Positions 40,701 through 54,500 of a DNA stretch of 64,000 nt are shown in pieces. The DNA lies in the NCBI RefSeq assembly GCF_900496995.4, contig NC_044029.1:12524001-12588000 (forward strand), given 5' to 3'. The first letter of the stretch is position 1; every line of letters starts with the position of its first letter. The position numbers and the translations under genes were made by a program. Origin of the DNA: Aquila chrysaetos chrysaetos. Lineage: Eukaryota; Chordata; Aves; Accipitriformes; Accipitridae. A model generated the notes under the pieces. It was not told the origin of the DNA. It did not search any database and saw only the letters and a list, made by a program, of their open reading frames with translations.

Positions 40701-42515
40701 GGTCCTACATGAAGAACAAGAGGACATGTGTAAGGAAAAAGTTGTATATTTTGCATGGATAAAATCTTTTGCAAATCAGAAATATGTTGCTCAAGAAACA
40801 CCTCACATTTAGATGTCTCTGTATAATTGTAATATGTTTTCAGTTTCTGTAGGTCTTCAGTCCATGCTATCTTTTGAGAATGGTATCCAAAGGAGACTCT
40901 TTGGAATTGTTATAAAGGCAGCTTGCATCCATGTGTAAACCTGAAGTCACAAGACAAGTAAATGTGTCTGAATTTCAAGAAACTTAAAATGAGTCAAAAA
41001 TGTTACTGGAACTCCTTGATTTCTTACCGAATTGTTAGATGTCCTTTGGTTTACAGTAGTGCTGACATTCTATTTGATAGCAAATGCCATACTATTTTTC
41101 TGAAATAGATGGACAAGTAGTTGGTTCTCTAGTTTTTCAGCATACTAGGGAATTGAACATTTTTGATTACATGCAGTCCCCTAAATACTTCATTAGCACT
41201 GTAAAGCTGTGGTCCTAAATGGAGACATCAGCTATTTCCTTCCATGTAATTCTTGGGAACTGGTTAATGACACCAGAAAATGTTTTGATCATATTTACGT
41301 AGAATGGAGGTGTTAAATTCTGAGGTTTAGATTCTAACATGTCTCTTCATATTGACTGTTAATGTTCTGATCTTACTGGCATTGTGGTCTTCTGTTACAC
41401 GCTTTGGACAGATGAAATGCAATTTACTTTTTTTCTCTGGAACACACTTTGACTAAAACTTTGACTAAAATTCTTATTGGAATGCATTATAAGGAGTTGA
41501 ACTTCTTGAAGGAAACTTGAATTCGTTTAGCTTACTGCACAGCAGCTAAAATGGGGACTCTAAAGCAGTGGTTTCCGTGCTTCCTGGGCCATTGAATTAT
41601 TCTTGGTAGTTGGTGTCTCCTGAGCCATTGGACCTAAGATGGCAGTAATGGGACAGTGTTTTCTTGTGTGTGGTATTGTCTCTGACTTCAGGCTACCTGA
41701 AACATCTTTTTGGAGACTAGATGCCTAAGTACTGTTTTGCTGGTGGAAAATATTATTCATCTTGTAATACATTTGAGAACATAGGTACTTCATGGTATGC
41801 AAGATTTGCAATAGTCTCAATGTATAATGTTTGTAGTTGCTGTCTGGAATGTGTTTTTGATGATACTGAGATACTTAATTAAGAAAATTCTGATCATTCA
41901 GGACATGGAAATTAGTCATATTTAATACCTTGGCACCTGGCATCAGGTTTTTTTTTAAATGTTCTGATTCTGTGGGTATTCTGAGGAACTACTTGGATTG
42001 GGTTTGTAAAGTTGAGATTAAAAGTAAATCCACAAAAAGGTGTCTTTAGTATTAAAACAAACTGATTTAGCTATAAGTATCCTCTGTCTGCAATTACATG
42101 CTGGAAATGAGTAAACCTTTACCAAAAGGGTCCTAGCACCCTTTTTGCTTCAGTTTTTCTCAGGTTGTATTTCGCTTTTAAACTTAGACAGGACTAGTTT
42201 TCAATCTGTGATATTAATACAGTCCTATGATACAAAATGCAATGTGGCATTTTGCTGCTATTTAAATTTATGTGAGTAGATCTATTGGTTCTAAACCAGA
42301 ACAAAGCTTTTCAGTATTTCTGTATACTTTAGAATGAGATCTCAAAAAGCGCATGGGAGCTATGCCAGTCTTCAGACTATAATATGTATTTATCCTATGT
42401 CTTAAAGCTAACATTGTTTGTGTTTCTTTCCTTTTTAGTATTATGGCACTTGCCTGTAGACCTTGTAAGTGAAGTCTAGTGCTGCTGTTCTTACATTTTT
42501 GTTTTTTTCCTCTAG

Positions 42516-42550
42516 GGTTTGAAATCCAGGAGAATGGCAGACATAGACAA
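42516..42550 (+). CDS. NAP1L1: NAP1L1 exon 2 (start codon exon; CDS from 42534)
   Basis: The acceptor is tttcctctag|GGTTTG and the donor AA|gtaagt. The exon is only 35 nt, with 18 nt of 5'UTR and then ATG at 42534-42536 in the context AGAATGG. It encodes MADID plus two bases of residue 6 (Asn), ending in phase 2. Confidence 0.95.
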
Positions 42551-45500
42551 GTAAGTAAAATCTGTAGGTTACTGAGACTCTGTGTCCTATGCTGTACTTC
42601 AGATGGCTGTGATCTCCAGACACTTGATAGACAGGGTCTAGGTAGTGATCTTGGCACTGTGGCAGGATGTGAGGTTTATAGCATGTGGGAGAAAAGCTTG
42701 AGTTGCTCATGCCAGATGGGTTTGGGATACTAACTGTAAGTAAATCTAAAACTGGGACAAGGCAGCAGTCAACTTACTATGTTAGTTGGAATTCTATAGG
42801 GGAAAAACTGATAGTACTGCCCATTAGTATTGTTTCACTGTATGTAGTGGGTTTTTTCTATACTTTGAATGCTCATATTTTGCGGCATTCAAAGTATAGT
42901 TCAGGTAAACCTACCCTCAGTTCTCAAGGCCTGCACATCTTAAAGAGAATGTGTAGAGCAGAAGGAGGCTGAAAGAATCCTTTTGTAAAAAGGAATCTTC
43001 AAAATTCTGGAAAGCTGCTAGTTCTTCAAACTGTTCTGAGATTGTCAGATGTGAAACTTGAATCCATGAAGACAAATTTGGCTTTGTTTGGCTATTCAGA
43101 CTTATAGTTTGTCATAGATCAAAACTGATGCAATAGTTTGCTTCTACCCAGATGATCTCTAATTTGAGCTCTTTAAGCTCATTATAGTATTTTATAAAAT
43201 TAACTTCTTGATGCTGTTGTTGAATATTCCTAATAGCAAAGAACAGTCTGAACTTGATCAACAAGATATGGAAGATGTTGAAGAGGTAGAAGAAGAAGAA
43301 ACTGGTGAAGATGCCAACAGCAAAGGTAATGTTGTAAACAAGAGTTTCTAAGCAGCTGCGTATGTGCTTTCTAATGTGTTAAAAAAGGGGTTTACTGCTT
43401 AAAATAGTAGGAAATGGCAAAGCATAACTGCTGATGCACGACTGTATTTAAATTCTGAAGCAAGGACTTTTTTTTCCAGTTGTGTGGTGTTTTGGTTTTT
43501 TTTTTTAATAGTTGTCTGCAGTCACTCATTTTAGTCATGGTTAGTACCAGTTCAGGCAGCACTGGCCCCCGTAAGGATGTGTAATTGGAAAAGAAAGGAT
43601 TATTGTGGGTATGTGACTAGATTTTTTCAAAACTAACAACAGCTAAAAGCTTTTAAAATGTGAAGCTTTGGGTAGAAAAAAAGTCAGATACATATGTGTG
43701 TGTATCTCTTATTTTTTGAACAGTTGCTTAGTAATTTGCTGCTGAGTTGTCTGTGAACAGAACAAAAATCACACTTAGTGTACCACTCTTAAAATCAATA
43801 AATCCTTCTTTTTTTTCCCCTCAACAAAAGAACCTGAATATGTATCAGAATACTTGTTTTCTCTGTACTGAACAGTCTTACTTATGCTTTGTAGTTAAAG
43901 GCTGGGGGCACAGATAGAATCTGAAGAGCAAGTAGCCAAAAGAGAAATAACTGATAATCTCTGCAATAAAATGATTTGGACTGCTGATAGTGCCACATTA
44001 TGTGATTACTTGAACAGAATAATAACACTAAAGAAAAGTAGGATAACTTTGCTGAGGATGATGTTAGAGGCTTTGCTGTATCTATTGGAAAAAGTGTTTT
44101 CAAAACTGGAATGCAAAATTCTGGGGAACACACTGGTCAGCTGAAGAATAGCTTACAATAATTAAATGGTAAGCATTCAGGTGTCCCAAAGGAACCTTGA
44201 GATTAATAAGGTGTATTTTTAGTGATTAATCCCAGCTATTGTAGATGAGGATCTGAGGGGAAATTATACTATAGGAATCTTGGAGGGAAATTGGATTTTA
44301 TAAATCAGAAACATGCTTCAGTAGTAGGGAGACTTGACACAGTGTTAAGCAGTTCTTTTACATATGAAATTCTTGCTTGTCTAGTTTTCTAGTATTTTTT
44401 TCATGCACAATTTTTCCTTAGGTTTTGCTGATTTACTTTTTTTTAATCTAGATAATTCAGTTTTTAAATGTCAGAGGTCCTTCTGTGGACACCAAGTAAA
44501 GCACTCATGCTTTTAGAAGAAAGCTCTTTGAAGCAATAGTGTTCATGGATCCAAGAACTTGCAAAACAGAATATGTGGTTGGATTTCAGTTTGAGGAGAT
44601 GTGGCTGGTGGTATTGGCATACCATGTGTGTGATGTGTATACTGATTTGGTATTAAAAAGTAACTGGCAACATACTCAAATGGCAAAATTGAGTAGGTTT
44701 TCAAGTGTATAGGAAAGACTAATGAATAGTAGGAGCAGAGAAAGCTAGATACCTTGACAAGAGGAGTAGTGTTGACTAATGTGAGGTAGTACCTTTAAGA
44801 AGTAATTGCAGCTTCTACTGCTAAAATATAAACTGATTGCAATGATTATGGAGAAACAAGACTTTTTTGGATGTTGCTTGGAACATAACTTTTCAGCATG
44901 TAACTTCAGTGCTAAGACATAAAAGTGGAAGAGAATATTCACATGTGGTTACTGCAGTGAAGGGCATGGAAATGAAAAATGGTATGCCATTTCCAAAAGC
45001 TTTGTGTATCAAGAAGGATTCAAAAGCTTCACTCTAATTTGAAGGTGTCAGAAGAATGCTGTATAAACCTAGTATCTCATAAGGAATGCAAAGCACTTGT
45101 TTGCCTATCTGCATATGTTTAGGATAGGGGGAGGAAAGCAAAACAGCATGATAAAAACTGATCATAAATTCTTACTAAAAATATGAAGTTGTGAAATTCA
45201 TTTCTGCAGGTTGGGGCACAGATTTTGAGGAGGGGTGAAAAGGTTGATGCTAATATGGATAATGAGAACACTTAGGCTAGGAATTTGCGTGTTTTTTAAA
45301 TGTACTTCTACGTTGTAGTTTAAAACAGGTTTCTCATTTGGACAAAGTGCTTTCTAAAGATGTAGATGATAGACTTCAAGGACCTAGTACTGATATTCTG
45401 TAGTCAATGTCAGACTATTCTGATGAATAATTTATTCTTTTGCAGGAAAAGTGAGGTAAATGTAGATTTGTAAAGCAGTTTTAAATCCAAGTCTGAAATT

Positions 45501-48500
45501 GTCTTGTTTCTTTCCATTTACCTAAAATGGAATGAAAATCCCATTTACAATTTTTATTCCCCTCTTAAAGTAAAAGTGCAAATTCTTCTACATTGCCTTT
45601 CCGTAATGACTTCAAAATAAAAGCAGTCAAGGCAAAACTGTTGCTTTTAGGGACATCATATAAAACCTTCCCTTTTAACAGAAGAGCTCAGCTTGCTCAA
45701 TAGTGGTCACTTTAATCCAGGTGCTGTTTCCATATTCAGAATAGGATGGCTTTGACCCATGCTTCCAAAATGGAGAGGTGTTTGAAATACTGCTTTGCCT
45801 ATGTTTCTATTTACAAGTGTATATATAGTAAACTTACTGCTCTTCCATAGTATTTAAGTAACTTTTCTTTCAAGATTAGTCCAAAAGATGCACTTCGCAC
45901 TTACGTAATTTTCTTCTTTAATTTAGCTCGGCAGCTGACTGTGCAGATGATGCAGAATCCTCAGATTCTTGCAGCCCTTCAGGAGAGACTTGATGGTCTG
46001 GTAGGAACATCTACAGGATATATAGAAAGGTACGGTATTTGTTCAGTATGAGCAGAGTAGTATAAATGGTTCTTCTGCTTTCTGAACAGTATTGTTTGTA
46101 GCATTAATAGTCATAAACCACTGTGCTGCCCAGATAGCAGGAAGACTAATATAGTCTGTCTGTAGTGCATCTCAGAATTGAAGAGTTTTTATTTGGGCTT
46201 TTATGAAGAAAAGAGCGCTAAAATATTTTCAGTGGCTGACCCTGTCCCCTGTAGTTACAATATGGCACACTTTCAGAAGATACTTTCCTGCTACTTGGAA
46301 TGTCTTTTGTAGCTTTGCCTTAATCATGAGACCTAGTGTCTCTAATATAGTAATTTTTTGGTTAGAGTGTAGTAACCAGTAGCTAATAAAATTAGGAATG
46401 TTGTATCTGTACTTCATGTGGTCATCTTATGTATCAAAACTTGCAACAATATATTGCTAAAATTTTCTTTATCTACATTAACAGATAGAATTTTCTGGCT
46501 CTCATGTGATTTCTGGTTGTATACGGACATTTCACCACATCCACAAGAATTGTAAAGCATACAACTGTCTTGCTGTGATAGGGTCCTACATTGCTATTGA
46601 CGTGAACTGGGGCAGCTACTGAGTAACAGGCATTGCTGCTGCTGCTGCTCCTACTCATACTGCTTTCCTGTTACAGATGATAGCATGGAAGAAAAGCCCA
46701 TTTAACTAACAGCCTTTCCTAATAAATACTGGCCCAAGAAAGAGCATGGAGGCAAAGGGTACCCAGGTTCTATTCTAGATACTGTACACTACAGGCATTC
46801 TATACCCAATATTTTTCTTCTGGTTTTCAACAGATATTAATTAACCTCTACTAATCTTTCAGGTCCTTGATCTAAGAAGTGAACAAAAGTGGTAACATTG
46901 ATTTACATGGCATTCTTCTAGTCAGCTGCTCTCTAAGATACTGTACCATTTCTTCATCAATTCCAAGTACAGTAGTGCATTCTTGATTACAAAAGCATTG
47001 CAACTTTGCCATTGTACCAAACTCTTACCTAACTTGCAGTATGAAAATAACTGGAAAATGTGTGTAACTTGAGTGTGCACTTTCTCAACATATGCATGCT
47101 GACTTAACCATACTTCACAGGTGCCTCTTACACACCTTCCCGAGTGTTATTCTGATCTTATTTATCTACAGAGTCTAGACACTGAGATGGCACAGACGTC
47201 AGTAGGAATCTGGGATTATGTGGGCCTGTTATGTGGGCTGTTAAGGAACTAGGTGCATAAGGTGGTAGGAAAGTAAAGAGGTTGCAGGAAAGCATCTGTC
47301 TGCTCAGGCTTAGAATATCCTAATTGCTTGGCAGCCATCCAATAACTTACCTCTTCACCTGTGTCTGGCCACAATAATTTTAATGAAACTTACTTTCATA
47401 GAGTAGAATTTCCCTCAGCTGCTTGCAGGAGGTTGTGTTCTTGTGTAATCATAACTTTTGCTAGTGGCTTGTATTCTGAGCAACAGGTTTTACTTGCCAT
47501 TGCTGTACTTGTGCAGTCCAGTTCAGGTTTCTTGGTCTGCTTCTCCATTTTGGATTTACTTTGTAAGAGCTGTCTCTTTCATGAAACTACCTTTCTTTTT
47601 TTAAAACATACAGAGTTTATAAAGGTAGTGGATGTACAAACTGTGAAATTTGGACTAGTTGGCAGGGACTGTAATGAAGTGTAGCTTTGACACATGCAAA
47701 AGATTCTAGATTCTCTAATAAAGGGGTTAAAGTCTTTACTCTGACATAACAGAGTTGGACATGCTGCATGTATGGCACTACGTCTTAGAAATTTCATAGT
47801 GCTTTATATGCAATTGCTAGGACCAGTACTCTTAAGTCTAGATATATGCATGTGGTATTAAGTGGGCAATTGTTGTATGATTTATTTGTGCGGTCATACT
47901 AATTTTCTTCCTTAATGCTTTTTTCTTGAACTAACTGAACTTGCCACTTAAGTTGCTGCTAGTTCTGATATTGTACTTGAAGATAAAATTACAGCAAATG
48001 ATTAACTTAACTAACTCCTGGAAAAATGTCAGAGTAACAAGAATGTTATCAACCCTTTATGAGCATACATGACTAAATTTAAGCGGTTTTGATAGTTTGT
48101 GTAGTAGATGTACTTTTGCCCAAATTGGAAGGTTAAGGGAATTGTTGATTTAATGGTGATATGCATATTATCTTAGTAACCAGAAGTACTATACTCGTGT
48201 TGAGCATAAAGCTGTCAGGGAGAAGGGTTCTGTCTGCATTTTAAAGTGAACAAGGATGTTGGAACATGTACTTATCCCACCTAACAGAAGTAAGATAGCT
48301 TTAGTAATTAATATAAACCTTCAGTGTTCAACTAAGCTAATGCATTCCTGGCTACTTCCTCTAACTTGAAGCTGGTCCTAACAATTAAAAGCAGTTGTGT
48401 ACTACTGTGTTCTAAATAATGTGGCACAACTGCTTAAATAAAATAAATATGGGAAGTTAACATAGTAATCTTCTGTGGCCATATGCTGGGGTTTGGGCCA

Positions 48501-51500
48501 CCTCACAGGCAATGGAGGCTGTCAGCAATCTGCCTCATGAATCTCACCAGTAGCCTTGATGTAGGTGACTTTCTGTCCTAACAGTAAGTCTGTATTAGTG
48601 TAGTTTACTAAAGTGAAACTAGTATTAAAGAGTTGTAGCTGACAAGTATTTATAATGAGGATTGCATTATTTGCTTTCCTTTTGCACATGTGTAATACAG
48701 TGGCTCATTTAGCAAAACAGTTCTGGCTCACTTTGGGAGTGACAGTTAATATGTTAGAAGACAGTAGTACCAGCTGCTTTCCTCAGTGAAACAAAAATGT
48801 GAATTTTGAAGATTAACTTCCTTAGCAAAGAATAACTCAATTGTCTTGAACTTTCTTTCATAAAACCAAGCCAATTAATGATAAGACCATAATTTCTTAA
48901 TTATGCTCAATCATATGAATTTACTATGCTGCTTATTAATAATGTAAAACTTGTTTTCAGTATGAAGTTTTATTGTGCAAGTTTGTCTCATGATTGACCC
49001 AAGTGTTTGGAATACTCTGGTTCTGACCGAGGTAAACCTTGGTTTAAGAGCCTGCGCTAACAGTTTCAATCCGCATGGTGCAGTGGGTCATAGTTTTGAT
49101 TTGTACAGCTTTCTGAAGCTTCAAATAGAGTGTAAAATCTGTTTTGATGCAAGTTGGTTAACTTGCAAGGGGACTGGTTAAGGTAGGGGTCAGTATGTGC
49201 TTAGAATGCAGTGTTAGTAACAGTTCTGTCACTGAATTTTTCAGCTTGCCTAAAGTTGTTAAAAGACGTGTGAATGCTCTCAAGAACCTTCAAGTTCAGT
49301 GTGCACAGATAGAAGCAAAGTTCTATGAGGAAGTTCATGAGCTGGAAAGAAAGTATGCTGCTCTCTATCAGCCCTTATTTGACAAGGTATTTTAATGCTA
49401 ATCTGATTTGTACTTAAAAGCTTTAGCTAAAACACAAGGGAATATAAACTGAAAGTTTATGCATGTTCTGAAGTACTTTGGTCTCGTATGTGCCCATTCA
49501 ATTCAGTTGATAATTTTACTATCCATGTGAATATCAACTAAGATTACGGGGGACAAAAGTTCAGTCTGTTCCATGGTTACCAAAATCACTTCAATAATAC
49601 CAGCCCTCATCTTGTTAGTTGAGCAGATGTCAGATGATATGGTAACCTTTCTGGTTACCTTTGGTGCTTATTTTAGTGTGTTGAAAAGCTTGTAACTGTT
49701 TAGTTGCCTTCTAGGGCTAGAAGAAAAAGTTTTGATAAATAGTTAATGTATTACTAATTGTGTAACTTTAGGATTAGGAAATTAGTGGTTAGGGCATTGC
49801 TGGTTGCCATGACTAGGAAATGTGAAAATATTCTTGGTTTAATGTTCCAGCGAAGTGAAATCATCAATGCAATTTATGAACCTACAGAGGAAGAATGTGA
49901 ATGGAAAGCAGATGCTGAAGAAGAAATTTCAGTGAGTGTCTTAATCAGCTCTCATCAATATCTCAAGCTTTAGCATGAAACAAGATTCAATACAGTAACC
50001 AAAGTTTAAAAAAAAAATTGTGTACCTAATGATTACTTGCTTATAACAACAATAATAATTCTTAATGATTGCTTAAAGCATGCACGTGAACCTTAATCTG
50101 TACTGGTATCAACTTAAAACTGTTAACAAACCTTGTGGGCACTCTTTCAAAATGAAGAAAAACTAACATATATATTCTATCAAGGAGGAAATGAAAGAGA
50201 AAGCCAAGCTCGAAGAAGAAAAAAAAGATGAAGAAAAAGAAGACCCTAAAGGAATTCCTGAGTTTTGGCTGACGGTATTCAAGAATGTGGACTTGCTCAG
50301 TGATATGGTTCAGGTAGGTGGTGGTCCAGGCTTGTTTAAAGTTGTGTTAGTACTTAATCCAAGTGTCTTTAAGAAAGGGGTAGAAACAGTACATTACTTG
50401 ATGTGTCTGGAGAGCGAAAATGGAACAAGTACTTGGATGTCATCTCTGGTACTTTATTCAACTGAGAGCACAGAGCACTCTGAAATACCTTCTTACTGTG
50501 TTTTTTATTGAACTTATTTTATCTTACTAATACACTTTATGTGCTTACAGCAGTGTGTGTATGAGATGTGTACTAGATACTGCTAAAAATTGTAGTTGGT
50601 GTTTGCACGGTTTTAGATTGCGTACTGCAGTGGAAACTGTGTACAGCCATTGTTGCCATCTGCTGGTCACATTCGTGAAAATGTTTCAGTGTGTAACAAG
50701 GTTCTTGTCCTATGTAAAACTCATTCTAAATATGGCATTTTATCTCTCCAGGGTCTTAAATCTGTGTACAATTTAATGTTATGAAAATGGAATAAACTGT
50801 GTTTTCTTTACAGGAACATGATGAACCTATCCTGAAACACTTAAAAGATATAAAAGTGAAATTTTCAGAAGTTGGACAGCCTATGGTTAGTTTAACCTAT
50901 TAAACAAGATTACTTCTGTGTTATCTTCAGACCTATTTGTATATTAATAGCATGGTCTGTGATAGCCAATTGTCTTACGGCAATCATGAGAAATACGCAG
51001 CTGCTTCTAGTCTTCTGAAAAACAGTACAAGGACTAGTACTAGTCTTGCAGTACCATGTGAATGAATTTATACTTAATTTAACCTTCAAATTCTGACAAG
51101 TTAATAACTTGGGCTTAATATCTGATGACTCAGTTTCACCTTTACATTTTGATACCTTCAGGTACTTTTTGTATAACTGTTATAATAGGGTATGATTTCC
51201 TTGCCAGAAATTGGATAGCTTGCTAAGTTTTAAAATTTTAAATTTAGTTCTCTCTATACGTTAGCACCAGGACAGCTGTACACTGGGAGGTCTTGTGTCA
51301 TTACTGCAAGCAGTATATTAACTAAAAAGCACAAGATCAACATGGTAAATGAAGACATTTGAAGGTTTAATGTACAACTTGGGCAGCAAATTCTAGAATA
51401 AGTTGCGTATGTGCACCTCTTCAATATTGGAGGAGATGGATATATTCCATTGCATGTGTATTTTTGGGTTTGGATTTTAGGTATGTAGAAATTAAAGGTA

Positions 51501-54500
51501 TGCTTTGCTAAATTGCTAAAGTTGTTGCTCTGCAATTCTTTTTAAGAGTTTCACATTAGAATTTCATTTTGAACCAAATGACTACTTCACAAATGAAGTA
51601 TTGACAAAGACGTATAGAATGAGGTCAGAGCCAGATGATTCTGATCCCTTCTCCTTTGATGGACCAGAAATCATGGGTTGTACAGGGTAAGTGCCAATAC
51701 ATAACTTCAAGGCAATGTAACAGTTTCTTCCTTAGCACTATCCAACTGTAGACTTACAGTGTCTTGGGAAGGTACTGGAAAAGATACTGCTACCTAATAA
51801 ACTACTGGGTTCAACTTGAGTTTTTTGGTGTTTTTCAGTAACTTCAATAGAATATATATATAATATAAAATATATAGTTCTATAACTTATAAGCATATAT
51901 TATATATGCACATAAATAAAAAAATCTAATCAGTATTTATCTAGAAATACTGTTCTGCCATCACTAAGGCTGAATTGGAAGGTGGATCATGTTATCTTTT
52001 TGTAGGCCTTAATAGCTTTTTTCAAAATTTGTTTGATCACTTCTTTTAATCTTTTTATATTTCTGACATGCAGCATTTTGGGAAGTCTGTTCCAGTTTTA
52101 CTTCCTATATTGCAGTTGTCCAGTTTGTTTTATAAGTGTTGAATGTTTGCCTCTAAGTGTCTTTCAGTTGATCTGGTTGAGAAATGGAGAACAGTCATCT
52201 CCTATTAACTCCAGGTTTCTCATGGTTTTAAAGAGCTGTCACACTTCTTTCTCAGTGATGTCTTTTGTTTTAAATTAGCTGTTATTCCTCACACTAAATA
52301 ATCTCTTTATTCTGTATGTGTCTCTCTTGTTCTAAACAGAAGGACGAGAGAAACCAGAGTAGTGTGTAATTAACCTTATGGGTAGATCAGGGCTCTATGC
52401 ATCATGTCCTGTTCAGTTGCTTTTGTGTTAATGTCTCTTTAATGTTCTGACTGCTCTTCTGAGTGATAACTAATTTACAGCCTATCACTGCATAGTCAGG
52501 GTTGGTTTTACCCATATATTAATCTGCAGTTACTGATACTGACTTTTATTTACCACTTCATTTCCCAGTCACTTAATATAATATATTTCTGCAGACGTCC
52601 TATAAGGTTTAATCTTAAATGCTTGAGTAGCTTTGATCAAACTGTTTGTCTTTCTCAGTTTGGACTGGTTTTGAAAAGCATAAATCCTGGCAGAGATCAC
52701 TGTAACATGACACTGCTTCTGTGAAAATGATTTATTCCTAGCCCTTGTTTTGTGTTTTAACTAAGAGTCTCTTATCCCAAAGCAACTCACCCCCTTCCTT
52801 TGAGTCTTTAAAGGAATCTAATCAGAAACTTATGCAAATGCAAACAGTCTTATTGATACCACTTCTTCATTTAATGTCCCCAGAATTCTTTGTGAGTGTG
52901 AGACAAGCCTGTGGGAATGACTTTGCTCTGTAAACAGGACAGAGTTTAGAAAAAAACCACCCCAAACCAACCAACCATAAAAACCCCCAACAAAACCCCA
53001 CCAAACAAAAAACCAAAACAAACAAAACGAAGGCAAAAAGCCTGCAAACAACTAAAAAACAACCAAAATCTACACGCCTGCTTGATGTATTATTTTAAAG
53101 ACTTGCTGATTACAATGTGTAGTAAACCATGGCATACTACTAACGTGACTAAATATGACATTACTTTAAAATGGATAGGTAGCTCTAAAAATGGCGTGAT
53201 GCTATTCTTTGATAGGAAAGTAGGTAGAACTTGGTAGCTATTGAAAATTGGTAATTATTTCAGAGATTGAGTGGGGAAGGAGAAAGTTTTGGATGAAAAC
53301 ACTTCAATCCTAAAATGAACCTGTTACTCTTGTTCTCAGTGTATAAACTAATGAAAAGATAGCACTGAATAAATACTACCTTAATATTTTATATTCATTG
53401 TATTCATTGCAGTTGTGATAGTCTCAGTAGATAGCTGTAACAAGTGGAATAGTATTAAGCTGCAGCTGGTTGGTTTTTTTGTTTCTTTCCTCTTCAGTTG
53501 CCAAATAGACTGGAAAAAAGGAAAGAATGTTACTTTGAAAACCATTAAGAAGAAGCAAAAGCATAAGGGTCGTGGAACAGTTAGAACAGTGACAAAAACT
53601 GTTTCCAACGACTCATTCTTCAACTTCTTCAGTCCTCCTGAAGGTAAACTGAACATTATTTTATCTGCATTAACTTTAAATGTAGTATGTACTTCACTTA
53701 CTTGTTTCTTCTCTTTTTTTTTTTTCCTACAGTTCCTGAAAGCGGAGACCTGGTAAGTTGGCTTATTTAAAATATGGAGGTGGAGGGGAAACACCAGTAG
53801 AAGAATTCATGCTTTTGTATACAAAGTGTTTGCTGAAATTGTTTAGGAATTTGTTAAACAGCTTCAGCTTTAACTGTTTCTGTATTTAACTGAGAATACT
53901 TGTGATGAATAGTATCTGTTTGAGGTTTCTTTATTAGAGGGAGTATTTGTTGTTGGATGGTAGAGTTCAGGTTAGTAAACTTCAGCAGCTTATCCTTCCT
54001 GAAAGCTACCATGTGAATTGTTAACAGTTGTACAAATGTAGTGATCTTTGTTATTGGCCTTTGGTCTAATGGGTGGTGTTTAAGTCTCTCCATTCGGGCA
54101 TTGTTTGGGTGATCTTCTCTAATGGCTGCATGTATCTGGTTTGTATTTTATGCTGTTAAAAATTTCCCAAGCTATTAACTCTTGGAGAAAGTAATAAAAC
54201 AAGAATAGAAAACTGCAAGAGCCTATTCTTCTGTGTGCTCACTAGTAGAAAACTCTGTGGCAATAAGCCATGTTTTTGTAAAGAGAAAAACTACCAAAAA
54301 CACTTAAGTGCTGAATACATTATGCAGCTTGAGTGGGAAATCTGATTAAAGCCTCCAGAAGCATGCTGTTAGAACTCTAGTTGGCATGGACAGCGAAAGC
54401 TGTATGTTCATAATTGGGGAAAAAAAAAACAACAAAAAAACCCAGTAGCCTTTTGAATTGAAGGTAACTTCTGAGATGGCAGACAGCAGAACACTTGGTG

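Larger units (their letters stand above)
28281..42515 (+). other. NAP1L1: NAP1L1 intron 1
   Basis: A 14.2-kb first intron. Its first 500 bp belong to the CpG island and the rest is AT-rich. It contains the G28 run, the 11-bp minisatellite and the A17-G15 tract listed separately. An A/C-rich patch (about 32445-32500) and a small tandem duplication (about 31236-31259) are also present. I see no coding exon, RNA gene or recognisable transposon in the remainder. Confidence 0.85.
42551..49244 (+). other. NAP1L1: NAP1L1 introns 2-4
   Basis: Intron 2 (42551-43236) carries a perfect 15-bp inverted repeat listed separately. Intron 3 (43326-45926) and intron 4 (46030-49244) are AT-rich and unique by eye, with a short (CTG)n-like patch at about 46634-46649. 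No snoRNA or miRNA could be recognised with confidence. Confidence 0.7.
49387..53497 (+). other. NAP1L1: NAP1L1 introns 5-9
   Basis: Introns 5 (464 bp), 6 (253 bp), 7 (500 bp), 8 (661 bp) and 9 (1811 bp) separate exons 5 to 10. Intron 9 holds an AT-dinucleotide-rich patch (about 51851-51912) and an A/C-rich low-complexity tract (about 52950-53063). Nothing else stands out. Confidence 0.7.

Noticed and set aside
49195-49395. A 66-codon frame starting MCLECSVSNSS that runs into exon 5.
   Set aside because: Only its second part is NAP1L1 coding sequence (exon 5 from 49245); the first part is intron 4, and the splice acceptor at 49244 fixes the true boundary.
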